From assembly GCA_021292165.1 (NCBI GenBank), contig CM037880.1, positions 185,687,970 through 185,751,969 of the forward strand: a DNA stretch of 64,000 bases. The letters are read 5' to 3'. The notes beneath the pieces were generated by a model. It made no database searches. It had not been told where the DNA came from and was given only the letters and a program-made list of their open reading frames with translations. The DNA is from Shinisaurus crocodilurus (Eukaryota > Chordata > Lepidosauria > Squamata > Shinisauridae). The translations under genes were made by a program, and so were the position numbers. Shown one piece after another: positions 32,706 through 43,560 of the stretch. How positions within the stretch are numbered: position 1 is the first letter of the stretch; each line of letters starts with the position of its first letter.

Positions 32706-33546
32706 CAGTGGGTAGAGCAATCCTATGGCCCCTAGACAGTGTCTAGAGGGCCATATGATTTTTCAGATTACCAGGTCTGAGGTCAGAAAAGAGCTCTGAC
32801 CTTGGAGCTGGGAATCTGCACTCAGATCCCACCCCCCCACCCCCACACAGCCGGCACGGAAAGAATCACACTGGCTGCTTCTCCAAGGTCATAAAAAAGT
32901 GAACTCGGAGAAGGGGTAAAGAGGGCATTCCAGGGGGAGGGGAGGAGACTGGGTCCATCAGGATATGACGTATCCTGGTGGTGCTCCACCCTTCTTCCCT
33001 CCCCATCTGAAGCGCTGCAGCTAGTCGGCCAAAATCAGCCGTCTAGCTGATTTCAGACTTGTACCTTTGAACGACCTTGACCACAACTTTGCTTGATCCC
33101 GAACTGGTTTACGTATGCTGTATTTTGGAATGATATATTTTGGCTTCGACCCTCGGACTATGATAATGACCACGGCTTATCTTGGAACTGGACGGATTTA
33201 CGACAATATGGCAGGCAAGTACATCATGGTCCTCTCCGTGCTAGGAATAGTTGTACTCTTGAAGTTGGCTGGTGTAAATGGGCAAGAATCTCATTTCAGT
33301 TTACTTTTGATAAGAATGTATCAGCATTTGCAAAGTTCATATTCAGGAGAGAAAGAACTTGAGATTTTTTTAAAAAAATATATGAATGTGGGAGAAGCTG
33401 ACAGATTTGCCAATCCCTAGCTGATTTGCAAGGTGGGAGGAGCAGGGAGGCGAAGATCGCCTCTGCGCTTCTCCTGCCCTGCAGAAGGTGCCCACACAAA
33501 CCTCTGAGTTTGGAGGCTTACGGGCATCCGCACTGGATCGTGCCCT
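32706..33546. mobile_element. Harbinger-like element, split
   Basis: The left end (gagcaatcctatggcccc) and right part (tttggaggcttacgggcatc, ending ggatcgtgccc) match, in reverse, the ends and interior of the element at 46239-46864: the gaggtcag, ccagggggaggggagg and ctcctgccctgcag blocks. It is interrupted at 33049-33418. The target duplication is not clear. Confidence 0.55.
33049..33418. mobile_element. Insertion containing composite repeat, copy B
   Basis: tagctgattt occurs at both junctions (33037-33047 area and 33418-33428), as an 8-10 bp duplication would. The right half holds the composite spacer word (catggtcctctccgtgctag) and a module ending gacagatttgccaatcccta. The left 150 bases (gacttgtacctttgaacgac onward) replace module 1 and resemble LTR-type sequence. 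Confidence 0.55.
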
Positions 33547-33876
33547 AAATCTTCTGTCCTGTTTCCTGTTCACCTTTAGTTCCACACTCAGAATGTTGTG
33601 CATGTCTGCAGTTAAACAGTTTGACCTGCTGCGTGGTCCTTACTTTCAAAAACAATTCTGTTTGCCAACTGGGCCTTTGACTGTAAAAGGAAAAGGGTCA
33701 GTTGTTGGGTCAAACCACTTAGCGGAGGCTCTCACTTCATATATTATTCCAATCTGCGCAAGGCAGGGGGACAGAAAGGTGGGCTGTTGTTATAGAGCAA
33801 ATATTTGAGGGAGAATTTTACACTTAACAGAAAGTGTTAAGCAGAGCTGCATAGAGTTTCATTTTTTAAAAAGTAT

Positions 33877-34085
33877 ATTTTATGTATGTATACCTTGCTT
33901 TTCCAATTGTCCATGGCTTAAAAAAAAAGAAAAATCCATAAAACGACCCCAAAATCAATATAATAAAATGCCTGTAATACCAGCAGAAATCAAACCAAAG
34001 CAATAAGAGCATTAAAACCAGCAGCAAACTCAACCAGCAGGGAGTGCAAGGGAAAATAAAAACAGCCTTTGTCGCTTGCCTCGAG
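33877..34085 (-). mobile_element. LINE 3' UTR fragment
   Basis: 'gtatgtataccttgcttttc' followed by an A-rich, low-GC antisense UTR with 'aataaaatgcctgtaatacc' fits an L2/CR1 tail. The coding part is missing. Confidence 0.4.
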
Positions 34086-34138
34086 GTGAATAATAGCACA
34101 GGTGCCAGGTGCACCTTTGGGATTTTCCACAAGTCGTA

Positions 34139-34705
34139 GGGATGGATAAGAATTTTGTTTTAGTTTGGTATTGATAAGAATTTACAAAAATTTGCAATAC
34201 TCTCCAGATTCAGGACAAAAAGAACTTGAGATTTTAAAAAACTGAATGTGGAAGAAACCAGCACTGACAGATTCGTCCATCTAGCTATGCTGGCTGGGGT
34301 ATGCTGGGAGTTGTAGGCCAAAAACATCTGGGGACCCAAGGTTGGAGAACACTGATCTAGGCCTAGGACTTTGAGGGCTTTGCTCTTAAAAATCTAGGTT
34401 TGAATCCCCACGAACTCAACCATGCTAGTGCCTAAGCACAGTTGCCACCTCTTCTTTCTGACAGCTTCCTCATCTTTAGTAGAGATATGGCAGAGAGGTA
34501 CATCATTGTCCTCTCCATGCTGGGAATCGCAATATCTATTGAATTTGGCTGCTGATGAGTGAAAAAATTGTTTCCGTTCATTTCTGATAAGAATTCCCCA
34601 AAATTCAGAGTTCTTCATATTTGAAAGAGAAAGAACTTGAGATTTTAAAAATTCAGATGCAGGAGAAAGCAAAACTGACAGATTCCCTCATCTCTATAGG
34701 GATAC
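34139..34705. mobile_element. Composite MITE-spacer-MITE repeat, copy C
   Basis: Module 1 (34139-34283), spacer (34361-34550; ttgctcttaaaaatctaggt, cctcatctttagtagagat, cattgtcctctccatgctgg) and module 2 (34551-34705) match copy A in order. A half hAT MITE (34286-34360; gctgggagttgtaggccaaa) was inserted between module 1 and the spacer. Confidence 0.65.
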
Positions 34706-35874
34706 CACAATGGAAAAGGCCCTATCTTCATTGGCCAGACCCACCTAATCCTCCAATTGTGGGGGCAACTGAAGCACTGCCCTCTGTTGCAAAAGGGCAG
34801 CTTCATACAGGAGATGGTGATCCTTCAGGTGCCCTCATCCGGATGTTTTGGGCTTTATAGGTTCTCATTATTTTTCCAGAATACCATCATGCAATGATTT
34901 TGCACATTGACCAACACAGTGACTGAATTCAGACGACACGGAGATGGTAAGTGATTCTTGATCATGATCTATTTTCCGTGTTGTGTGAACCCTGTCGTAT
35001 TAAATGGTCATGATCTATTTTTCTCCAGCAGGTCACGATAAGAAACAATGACGTGATCCATTGTTTCCAGATAGTTGGTGATCTGCACCAGCGACTGCTG
35101 TTACGTAGGAGCCCTGGAAACATCTCTCATCGTGATCATGTTGTGAAAAGCATAGAGCCCCCTGTAAGGAGTGGTCAATTAGCCCCTCCTCTATCCCCCA
35201 GGTCTCTATCTCCCAAACTCTGCCTGGTGACAGATTGCTTGTTCTGCCGCCCGCTCGTCATTGGCTGACAAACTTTCACTGTTCTAGCCTTGTATTTTCC
35301 TCCCCCCAAAGGAGACCAGGTGATAGGGGCCACTGCCCTCTCGTCCCCCATGGTCGCACTCCACCTTGGTGCTCTGGCAGTGCAGCGACGGTGCATTCCT
35401 CCACCGGCATGGAACGCTCACCATTTCCCCCTCCAATAAGTAAATGTATGTCCTAAAAGCACAGACCTTCCCCTCTCCCCCCACCTTCTTCCCAACTGCA
35501 CCTTCACTCCTTGCATGGATAACATCACCCATGTGGTGCCGCAATGCACCGTTAGGACCCCCCACCTGTTTACTTACAGGAGAGAAATCACCCTAGCCCA
35601 TGGGAGCCACGTCCCTGAGATGGGACTCCCTTATCAGTTCTGCAAACATCGCTCACAGATTCCACGAGGCGCGGGAACCAGTTGCCTTTTTCTTCCTGTC
35701 CAGAGAGTCACCCTTCCAGGCACCTTCTAGTAAAATCCAGGATGGAGACTGGGGAAGAGGCAGACATCGATTCCCCACCAGCTAACCCCACTCAAGCCTC
35801 TGTCGCCTCCCAAGGGATCTCTCAGGAAGGAGAGAGCACCCCTGATGAGGAGGCTGGTGTGGGAGAGGGTGCAC

Positions 35875-36090
35875 CCTCGCAGAGGACAGGGAAGTGCTGG
35901 AGTGACGAGGAGACTGCTCATCGACCTCTGGATAAGCCCCGCGTTACAGGCATGGGAGATGTCAAGTGGCCATGACCGCATTTTCCCTTGGCTCTCCGTC
36001 GAGCAGGGGCAGCACACTGTCCGGGGCGCTGCCGTGCTGTTCGTGACAAACCTCCACGCACTGATGAGGAACTTGATGGAGGTGTGAAAG
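35875..36090 (+). pseudogene. Myb/SANT-like domain remnant, frameshifted
   Basis: One frame reads GKCWSDEET at 35891-35917. A one-base shift then gives RLLIDLWISPALQAWE (from 35911). Together they show the W-(S/T)-x-E-E-T...L-x-x-L-W...Q pattern of the Myb/SANT-like domain found in PIF/Harbinger accessory proteins and related host genes. The upstream frame (from 35730) is Glu/Asp/Ser-rich. Stops follow soon after. The domain suggests the surrounding unit once encoded a DNA-binding protein. A retrocopy of a host gene is the alternative. Confidence 0.5.
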
Positions 36091-37014
36091 CTGACATCCG
36101 GCTGACGTCCCTGAGGGGAGGAGGGTCCCCCCCTTGGTTCATTTTCAGGTCTGCCTTGCAGCATAGCACTCCTCTCTCTGATTGGCAAAAACACAGATCC
36201 CCGTATCCTGTCCACCCCACATCTGTCCTCTCCTCAGAAGCACTCTGCAAGCTCCCAGAGTCCTCTCCATGGAAAGGTGGGCATTATGGGCGAATCCAAT
36301 GCACCAGACAGTCAAGGACCAGCCTGGCAGAGAAAGAGCAACATTGTTGCGATTCAGGAATTATCCGGGGAACAGTACATACCACTCTCTCAGTCTCCGG
36401 AGGATTCCAGAACTGTATGTGCGGAGTGAAAACTGTCTCACCAGCATGATTTCTGCCAGCCTGCTGCGTTCAAGGAAAAGGCTTTGCTGTGCACGTGGAA
36501 GAAGCCCTGGGAGTAGGACCGGGCCTGGGCTGGTTATCCCAAGGTGGTAATCATCTTCCCCCTCTCTGTCTCCCTCCAAAATTCCAATTCTCCCCCCCCC
36601 CCGGCAGCACGCAGGTATAGAACGGCCTGTCACCAACTGCTGCTCGCATCTTGCTGTTAGAAAAATGGACATGGTGCATATACAGAGTGTAAGAATGAAG
36701 AATACACGTGTATTGAACAAGGCTATACATAGCAGCATCACCAATACGTAAAGATAAAAAGTAATAAGCCTTTAGTTTTAAAGTGCATGTCTGGCTACTG
36801 GCCAGTGCCAAAGTTCTGCCGGTTGGCAACAAGCCCAGACAGTCTGGATACTTTTATCTATATGTTCTTTCTTCAAAGTTCTGTAGTATAGAGTGAAGGC
36901 CACCTTACAGACAAGCTGCGAAAATTCCCCTACAGGCTGTTTTTCAGGCAACAGACAGACAAAATGGATTTCTTAAAATCCATTTTATAATATGGCAATT
37001 TGTATACATAGTAA

Positions 37015-37330
37015 GATTTCTGACACTGGGCACTGTAGGCCAAAGACATCTAGGAACCCAGGTTGAGAAAACACTATCCTAGACTGAAATATTCACATAG
37101 GACACATAAGGAAGAACTGTAAGCTCAGTGTCAGAGCACCTGCTCTGCATGCAAAGTTTCACCAAGGCTGGGAGAGATTCCTAATCTGAAACCCTGGAGA
37201 ACTGCTGTCAATCAGTAGTTGTGCTGATCTGGCATGATAGGAGTCTGAGTTAAAGCTATGTAAAGGCCCAATCCTATGCATGTTTGGACAGACAAAGGTC
37301 CTGCAGCATTCCTTGGCCAGCAGGGATGGC
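37015..37330 (+). mobile_element. SINE flanked by two half MITEs
   Basis: 37020-37080 (ctgtaggccaaagacatc, acccaggttgagaa) is half of a hAT MITE. 37115-37253 is a tRNA-Ala SINE (agctcagtgtcagagcacct, gcatgcaaagtttcacc, ctgaaaccctggagaactgc). 37262-37330 is half of a Harbinger-like MITE (caatcctatgcatgtttgg). All lie within the 4.7-kb unit. Confidence 0.6.
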
Positions 37331-37698
37331 ACTGGGGAGCAGTCCACAAGGGCTGGAACTCTAAAATCTCTGGGAGATCACCCTGCTGTCCATAGGCACT
37401 TGTTAAGGTAAAAGTCCAGAGGCCCTGATGAACTCTGTTGCACCCCCGTTGGATGAACTGCTTTTTGCACACATACCACCTCCGGTTGCACCTGCCTTTG
37501 CTTATCTGTCTTTGTTATTCCAGACAAGGAACTTTGAAGGGCCTGCTTTGGTTGTGTTGTTCCTTTGTTCTGAATTGTATGCCTGGCCATCATATTTTCA
37601 CCTTGGCTGCTAAAAGCGTATTTCCTTGTGCCAACTCCAAAAATACAAGTGAGAGAAGAGTCCCTTTGATTGATAAGAAGTACCAAGAGTAGCAGGCC

Positions 37699-38102
37699 TG
37701 ATATCTTGGGTGACCTAAGAGGTCATGAGAAACAACAGTTTAGCCAAGAAGAAGATAGCCAGGTGGCCTTCTATCTAACTAGAGATTAAGACTTGCCATG
37801 TTCAAAGAAATGTATTTGATTGGTTGTTGTCATATACAGGGAAATGTATCTGATTGGTTGGCATGTTTAAGCGAATGCATTTGATTTGCTTAGAATGAAC
37901 ACACCCATGAGTGTAAAAAGGTATAAGAAGACCTGCATGCCCCACCTTCCTTTGTTCAGCTTTTGATCCTGTTGTGAGCCACAGAGCTGAACCTTTTTGC
38001 GCAGAAATAAAACTTTGAAAAACTCACTCCTGGGTGTGCTCCTTCTCTCTCCTCGAGTATTGGGTTCTCTGGGGAGAGGACTCAGAGCTTATTTGCGTAA
38101 CA
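37699..38102 (+). mobile_element. Endogenous retrovirus-type LTR
   Basis: The likely U3 has three imperfect 'gaaatgtatttgattggttg' units (37808-37885) with ATTGG (inverted CCAAT) boxes. A TATA-like ggtataagaag is at 37920, and a polyA signal, aataaaa, at 38006. The U5 is T/C-rich and ends gcgtaaca at 38102. The left boundary is a guess (tgatatcttggg). No canonical primer-binding site beginning TGG follows. It is an old copy. Confidence 0.55.
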
Positions 38103-38129
38103 TTGCCACTGCGAGAGAAAGGCGAAAAA

Positions 38130-38285
38130 ATGGGCAGGAAAGTAGGTGAGGCGGTCAAGCTCCTGACCCGGGCGCTGGGTCTTTTGATTCCACTATACAC
38201 TTGCGATCCCGCCCTAACGAGCCTGCTTCAGTATGATGCGATTTGGGAGATAGCGCGCCATTGGGACCCTCTTTTCCTGCCTTAG
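38130..38285 (+). pseudogene. Short Met-Gly frame after the LTR, possible gag start
   Basis: A 51-codon frame begins Met-Gly 28 bases after the LTR end and then stops. Met-Gly is what a myristoylated retroviral matrix protein would need. The residues are helical in character but show no diagnostic motif, and the 28-base leader is short. The call rests on position only. No other retroviral gene is visible downstream, so nothing functional remains. Confidence 0.25.
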
Positions 38286-38429
38286 GGTTCAAGGATGAAT
38301 GCTTCCTCTTCCATATATGCCGTGGCGTGACATAGGCTGCTGCAGACACTGGCCAGTTTTCCAAGGGCTTCCTCTTCTCTTACGTACTTCCGCAATAAAG
38401 AGATTTGTACCAGAAGGCGTGCACTGCTC

Positions 38430-39540
38430 CTTGCGTGAAAAGCGAGATGAGTGGGAGCCTGGCTACATGGGCTAGAAATTGGTTGGGGCCATACACGGGG
38501 AAGGAGGGAGCATTCCTTTGGAGCACACTGGGGGAGTGCCTTACATGGATGTCAGCACACCACAATGTGGGGTGCCGGTGTGAGTGGACCCAGGGAGGGG
38601 GCCCTCAGCATTGGAAGGGAGGAATGTGTGACCGTGTGGAAGAATGTAGATTCTAGACTTGCGGAGAGATGGTGGAATGCGGTGGGAAGGGAACATGGCT
38701 TGGCCGAGGGGAGAGGAGGGCGGGATGCAATGTTGGAGTGGGCTTGGATGAGGGGCCATTCTGCCGTCGATTCAGAAGGGGCATGGTGCGAGGAAAGATG
38801 GGGGATGGGGGAAGAAAGATGGGCGGTGAGAAAGGGCATGTGTGGGAGGAAGGGGATAAGGGGGCCATCGGAGCAGCAGCATGGAGGAAGGGATGGAGGA
38901 AGAAAGGACTGCTGGAGGCGGCTTGGAATGCTGCAGTCGGCGTCCGGGTTTTAAGAAGGATGGAGAATTGGTTTAGCAATGGAGGGGGTAGACTTGGCTG
39001 GCGGCAGAGGAAGAGTCAAGAAGACACACACACATGCCGGAGACTTGAAACAGGGGGGAGCCTTGGAGGGGAGGGATGGGGAGGCGAGAAGGATGTTTCC
39101 ACATGAATAGAGAAAGGCGTGGGCGGACACCGTGGGCTGTTCCACGGGGAACAGGGCGCAGGCGAGGAAGGGGGAGGGGACCTTGCCGGAGGAGAGGGGG
39201 AAAGTGGGCATTGTGGGCGGGATAAAAATGGAAGAGTGCCCACTCCGAGAGGGGAAGTGACTAGCTGGAGCCTTGGATTTGCGTGGAGGAATGGATGGGG
39301 AGCAGATTGCAGGGGAGTGCTTTGTGATACAGGTTTCTCCGTGGGGGGTTGGAGGAGGAGGAGGGACTGCCCAGTGCGCTCCAGAGACCAATGGGAATGG
39401 AGCGCATGATGTCACAGGGCCACGGTGGATTCTGGGGCAGGCTGCCGCCCGCAAAGGAACATGGGATACGTCGGGCGGGGGAAGACTCCGAGAGAAAACA
39501 CACTGGTGTTGTGGGTTGATGAGCCAGCGAGTTAAGAGGT
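38430..39540 (+). other. Purine/G-rich kilobase
   Basis: The plus strand is dominated by G and A (runs such as gggggaagaaagatgggcgg), with few C-rich patches. Long overlapping frames on both strands follow from the skew. Trp/Gly/Arg-rich translations show no domain. Confidence 0.7.
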
Positions 39541-39809
39541 GATCATGTGCCGCTCACCAGAAGGCAGGCCCACATCGTTCATATTTAACATGGACAAAAG
39601 GCTGCCGTGTCGTGTGAATACAGTCAGTGTCACAACAATAAGCTGGCTTTTTTAAAAAAAGTGCCCACTTGCCAAAATGTACGGTACATAATTTTGTAAC
39701 CTGGCTCATTAGAACTGCTTGGCAAATGTTTTGGAAATTCTGGCAACTATTTCAGATGCTTCACAGCTTCATTCGTGTCAGCGTATAGCTGCTGCTGCTG
39801 CTGCAGCTG

Positions 39810-39910
39810 CTGGTAATTAATATCCCACCTTTCTATTATACTGCTCAAGGCAGCTAACAAGTAAATAAAAATAATAAAAATACAACAGAACAAGAAGCGA
39901 TTTTACATCA
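39810..39910 (-). mobile_element. LINE 3' UTR fragment
   Basis: 'atcccacctttctattatac', 'gctcaaggcagctaacaag' and an AATA-rich run match the antisense end of an L2/CR1 tail. A (CTG)n tract of six units precedes it. Confidence 0.5.
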
Positions 39911-40164
39911 TGTCTACATCAACCTGATGAAGTAGGGAACTGGTAGAATTATCCTAATCACTTGACAAGATGATTGCTTAACAAGTGGTAACATGCAAGA
40001 GAGGTGTGTTATCTCTTCATAATTGGTCAAATATATTAACCCAGGGACCAGGTCTAATAGGAGGGCCAGTTTGCATATCAGATCAGCTATGGCTCACAAC
40101 AATCAATTAATGATTGTCAGAATTTTCCCTTAATGGGAACATTGATCTAAATGCACTGGGTATT

Positions 40165-41090
40165 CCCACTGGATGGGAAGGAACATGCTGACGCTGAACC
40201 CTGACAAGACTGAGGTACTTCTGGTGGGGGACAAGAGGAGGCTAGGGGATGTTGACCTGGTGCTGAATGGGGTACATCTACCCCTGAAGGACCAGGTCCG
40301 CAGCTTGGGGGTCATTCTAGACTCCCAGCGGTCCATGGAGGCTCAGGTGGCAGCTGTGAGCCAGGCGGCGCTGTATCAACTCCACCTGATACAGCAGCTG
40401 TGCACCTACCTTCCTAATCACCTGCTCCCATCAGTGGTTCATGCCTTGGTCTCCTCTCGCCTAGACTACTGTAATGCGCTCTACGTGGGGTTACCCTTGA
40501 AGACGGTTCGGAAGCTACAGCTGGTACAGAATGCGGCGGCTCACCTGGTTAAAGGCAGCCGCCGGCGGGATCACATCACGCCAGTGCTCAAGGAGCTGCA
40601 CTGGCTACCAGTTTCTTGCCGAGACGAATTCAAGGTGTTGGTTTTGACCTTTAAAACCCTATACGACTCCGGTCCAGTTTATCTCAAGGAGCGTCTCCAG
40701 CAACACCAAGTAGGCCGCTCAACAAGATCTGCCACAGACGGCCTTCTCCTTGTCCCTTCAGCCAGAGCAGCTAGACTGGTGGCAGTGGTGGGGACTAGGA
40801 AGAGGGCCTTTTCTGTGATGACCCCCATACTGTGGAACTCCCTCCCGAGTGACATCTGCCATGCCCCCTCTCTGTTGAGCTTCCGCCGCTCACTAAAAAC
40901 ATGGTTATTCAGGTGGGAATATGGGGTGGGTTAAGATTTTAAATGTTATACTGTTTTATACTGTTTTAAATATGTTTTATATCATGTATTTTAAATGTAT
41001 TTTATCATGTTGTACATTGCCCAGAGTGGCCGGTTTGCCGGCCAGATGGGCGATCCAGAAATACAACAAATAAATAAATAAATAAATATT
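40165..41090 (+). mobile_element. L2-lineage LINE, 3' half, well preserved
   Basis: This is a 5'-truncated insertion with an intact C-terminal ORF2 segment, then a T-rich UTR. A terminal stem-loop follows (ttgcccagagtggccggttt, gccggccagatgggcgat), and an (AAAT)n tail. A near twin in inverted orientation is at 46990-47634. Confidence 0.88.
40173..40934 (+). CDS. L2-type ORF2, C-terminal part (truncated)
   Basis: The frame is open for 253 codons and ends at a natural stop (tgggttaag). It covers the region after the reverse transcriptase active site: LNPDKTEVLLVG (about residues 8-19), LPLKDQVRSLGVILD (38-52), LDYCNALYVGLPLKTVRKLQ (97-116), HITPVLKELHWLPV and the terminal RKRAFSVMTPILWNSLP block. 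The polymerase core and endonuclease were lost by truncation, so it cannot move alone. The first Met is only an internal residue. The lack of stops points to a fairly recent insertion. Confidence 0.85.
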   Translation: MGRNMLTLNPDKTEVLLVGDKRRLGDVDLVLNGVHLPLKDQVRSLGVILDSQRSMEAQVAAVSQAALYQLHLIQQLCTYLPNHLLPSVVHALVSSRLDYCNALYVGLPLKTVRKLQLVQNAAAHLVKGSRRRDHITPVLKELHWLPVSCRDEFKVLVLTFKTLYDSGPVYLKERLQQHQVGRSTRSATDGLLLVPSARAARLVAVVGTRKRAFSVMTPILWNSLPSDICHAPSLLSFRRSLKTWLFRWEYGVG

Positions 41091-41477
41091 TTCTGTGTAA
41101 TCCATTTTGGGGGCAAGGTGCTCAAGTGTGTAGTCAAAGGTTATCTTCAAATCTTTCCCCACTGTGAGGAGGTCAAGGGCAGAACTGAGATTGGGCAAGA
41201 TGCCAGCAGGATTGAGCAAGATGTCAGTGGAGCCAGGATTGGACAAGATGCCAACCCCCTCCTTATTCATGCATGGCCCTTCACATGGCTCACACATGAA
41301 TAGGGCTTGTGCCTCGGGTACACAGGATTAATATTGTCATGTGTCTATACTTGGCTGTGCCTTTGACCAACTTTACATATGCAAAACACCCCATACACTG
41401 CCCTTTAGACATTATAGCCCTGCCATAGAAGCCACTTTCCCATGGCATGGCTGGAACATAAAAAAAGCCAGCAACAA

Positions 41478-41715
41478 GAGCCGGTGTGGTGTAGTGGTTA
41501 TGGTGTTGGACTGAGACTCGGGAGATCCGGGTTCTAGTCCCCACTCGGCCATGAAACTCACTGGGTGACTTTGGGCCAGTCACTGACTCTCAGCCTAACC
41601 TACCTCACAGGGTTGTTGTGAGGATAAAATGGAGAGGAGGAGGATTATGTAAGCCACCTTGGGTTCCTTACAGGAAAAAAGGTGGGGTATAAATATAATA
41701 AATAAATAAATAATG
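41478..41715 (+). mobile_element. Sauria-type tRNA-derived SINE, full
   Basis: The head has an A box (ggtgtagtggttatgg) and B box (gggttctagtccc). The body has catgaaactcactgggtgac, cctcacagggttgttgtgag and gataaaatggagagg. The tail is ggtggggtataaatataata with an (AAAT)n end. The type is widespread in squamates. Another head-containing copy is at 49547. Confidence 0.8.
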
Positions 41716-41718
41716 TAC

Positions 41719-41795
41719 ATTGGCCTTCCCCAACATGGTGCCCTCCAGATGTGTTGGACTACAACTCCCAGAATCCCCAAGCCAGCCCTAGTAGA
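41719..41795. mobile_element. Half copy of palindromic hAT MITE
   Basis: ggccttccccaacatggtg, ctccagatgtgttggactac and aactcccagaatcc match the 23534 family. It abuts the SINE tail. Confidence 0.6.
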
Positions 41796-43470
41796 TCTTT
41801 CCTATAGAATCAACATCTCATCCTGCACCCAATCCTGCAAGAATTTCTTTACTCAGCCCTACATACATGGTTATTTAGAAGCCTTTAAACAATACAGCTG
41901 CACCAGAATTCATGGAAACACAAATCCTATAGCAGGGCTGTATTGTATTGGATGATGTTTTATATGTTACCAAAGCACAAACACATGAGTCTATGGTGCT
42001 CTCTTCTTCAAAGGAACCTGCCCTCTGAGCTGCCCAGCCCTTGGGGATAAAGGGGTATGAAGAAATAACAAACAATAATTAATATAAGTCTAAGGTGGAG
42101 TTTCGAGGAGTGTTAAGTCTTTGCTCCCTGGATACCAATGAAACAAAATGAAGAGAAAAGAAAAATGAAGAACAAATTGAACTACGAAGAGGTCAGATTC
42201 AGTTCCATGACAGTAGCCACTAGGGAACAGACACATCATTGTATTGTATATAACCTCTCCCATATGGGACAAGCATTTCATATTAAACATTTTCATTATA
42301 TGGTGTTTTAAGATGTCCATGGGGATAATTCAGGACTGTGCCCCATTTTATGTTTAAATCATATAATAATAATAGAATGCAACTGCGATATAGCACGGGA
42401 TGGTAATTCAGAAAAGGAAAGCCCATCAAAATTAATGATCAGGAAAGAACGGGTAGCTGTAAATCAAGAGCTGAATTATTAAAACAAGTGCAAACACAAT
42501 TCCCCACATGTGGAGAATATAACAAAATAACAAGACAAGAGTCATTACACTATTTAAGCCAGTTAAGGTTTTATGATATCACCCTGGACTTCAAGTGTCA
42601 TTGGTGGGTGCTAATATTTTTCTCACAGGACTGGGTTAATTATTTTTGTTTCTCAGGCAGTGTATTTTACTATGTCTAATTAGCTGAAACAGAGCTGGCC
42701 TCTGCAGATAGGACTTATCATTTGAAGATGTAATGCTAATGGAAAATAGTTTGTAAAATAATAGACATTGGCAGAATGTAGCTCTTAGTTCAAGCCATTG
42801 GTGGAATGTAGCTCTTAGTTCAGACTATTGTAATCAGCTATAACAGGTTGTTTTATTTATTAAGATGAATCTATAGTACAGTATTGGCAGGTGAATTCAA
42901 AAGACAAAATAATACACAGTATCAAATGCCTTTAAGACACATGTCATTTTTGTATAGCTCATTTAATATGCAAAGTACTGTATATTCTTTGTTCATATAA
43001 CAACCCTATAATGTAACAGTGCAATCCTAACCGACTAATGTTGTCTGCTAGAGGGGATTAGGTTATGGTGGGGGGTTACCCCTCCGTTGGCTTCTACCAG
43101 CAGAGAGAAACTCCACTGCTACAGAGGCCTCCACTGTGCCCATGGAGAGCTCCACAGGTGGAAATCTAGCACTGGTGGCGTTCCCAACAGCAGTAGCCAA
43201 TGGAAGGTCTCAAAATGGGACATTCCAGAGGCAGGCTGGGGAGAAGGTGACCTTGGATTTCCTGGATCCAAAGCCCCACTCTTTCCCTGAGGATCAGGGC
43301 CCTCACCTACACCAGCCTGGAACTCGTGAAAGGATTTTTTTAAAAAAAAATGCTGCTCCATCAGGAAAAGGGGGGGACCCACCCCCACCCCCACCCCCAC
43401 CTTCCAACCTTGGCTGGTGCATGAGCTGGCAGGGCTATGGTTGAGATGGTAGATCCATTACCATGTTCCA
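41796..43470. other. Mostly unique-looking sequence
   Basis: 'ggaatgtagctcttagttca' occurs twice near 42774 and 42803, a local tandem duplication. No gene or named family was seen. 43375-43400 is a short (CCCCCA)n tract. Confidence 0.45.
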
Positions 43471-43474
43471 CCTA

Positions 43475-43560
43475 GATCCCACTTAGGATTGCTTGTTGTT
43501 AGTAAGTTCCATTGAACTCCATATGACTTACTTCCAAGTAGACATGTATAGGATTGTCCA
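43475..43560. repeat. 'caatccta'-type MITE, minus copy
   Basis: agtaagttccattgaactcc, gacttacttccaagtagaca and gtataggattg match the 8103 repeat. Confidence 0.55.

Larger units (their letters stand above)
34917..39629. mobile_element. 4.7-kb DNA transposon-like unit with 25-bp TIRs
   Basis: The left end (34917-34941) starts cagtgactgaattcagacga. The right end (39605-39629), reversed, starts cactgactgtattcacacga. They agree at 22 of 25 positions. Flanks gaccaaca and tcacaaca share 5 of 8 bases, so a target duplication is uncertain. Inside are a Myb/SANT-like remnant, SINE and MITE insertions, an LTR and a purine-rich right half. No transposase catalytic domain was recognised. It may be a decayed autonomous element or a nested cluster between two related ends. 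Confidence 0.65.

Noticed and set aside
35100..36600. Pyrimidine-rich region with many frames as a gene cluster
   Set aside because: Frames overlap on both strands and no motif is visible except the Myb/SANT-like scrap, which is frameshifted.
38451..39542. Long overlapping frames of 80-167 codons on both strands
   Set aside because: Explained by purine skew and few stop codons. No domain or conserved-looking residues.
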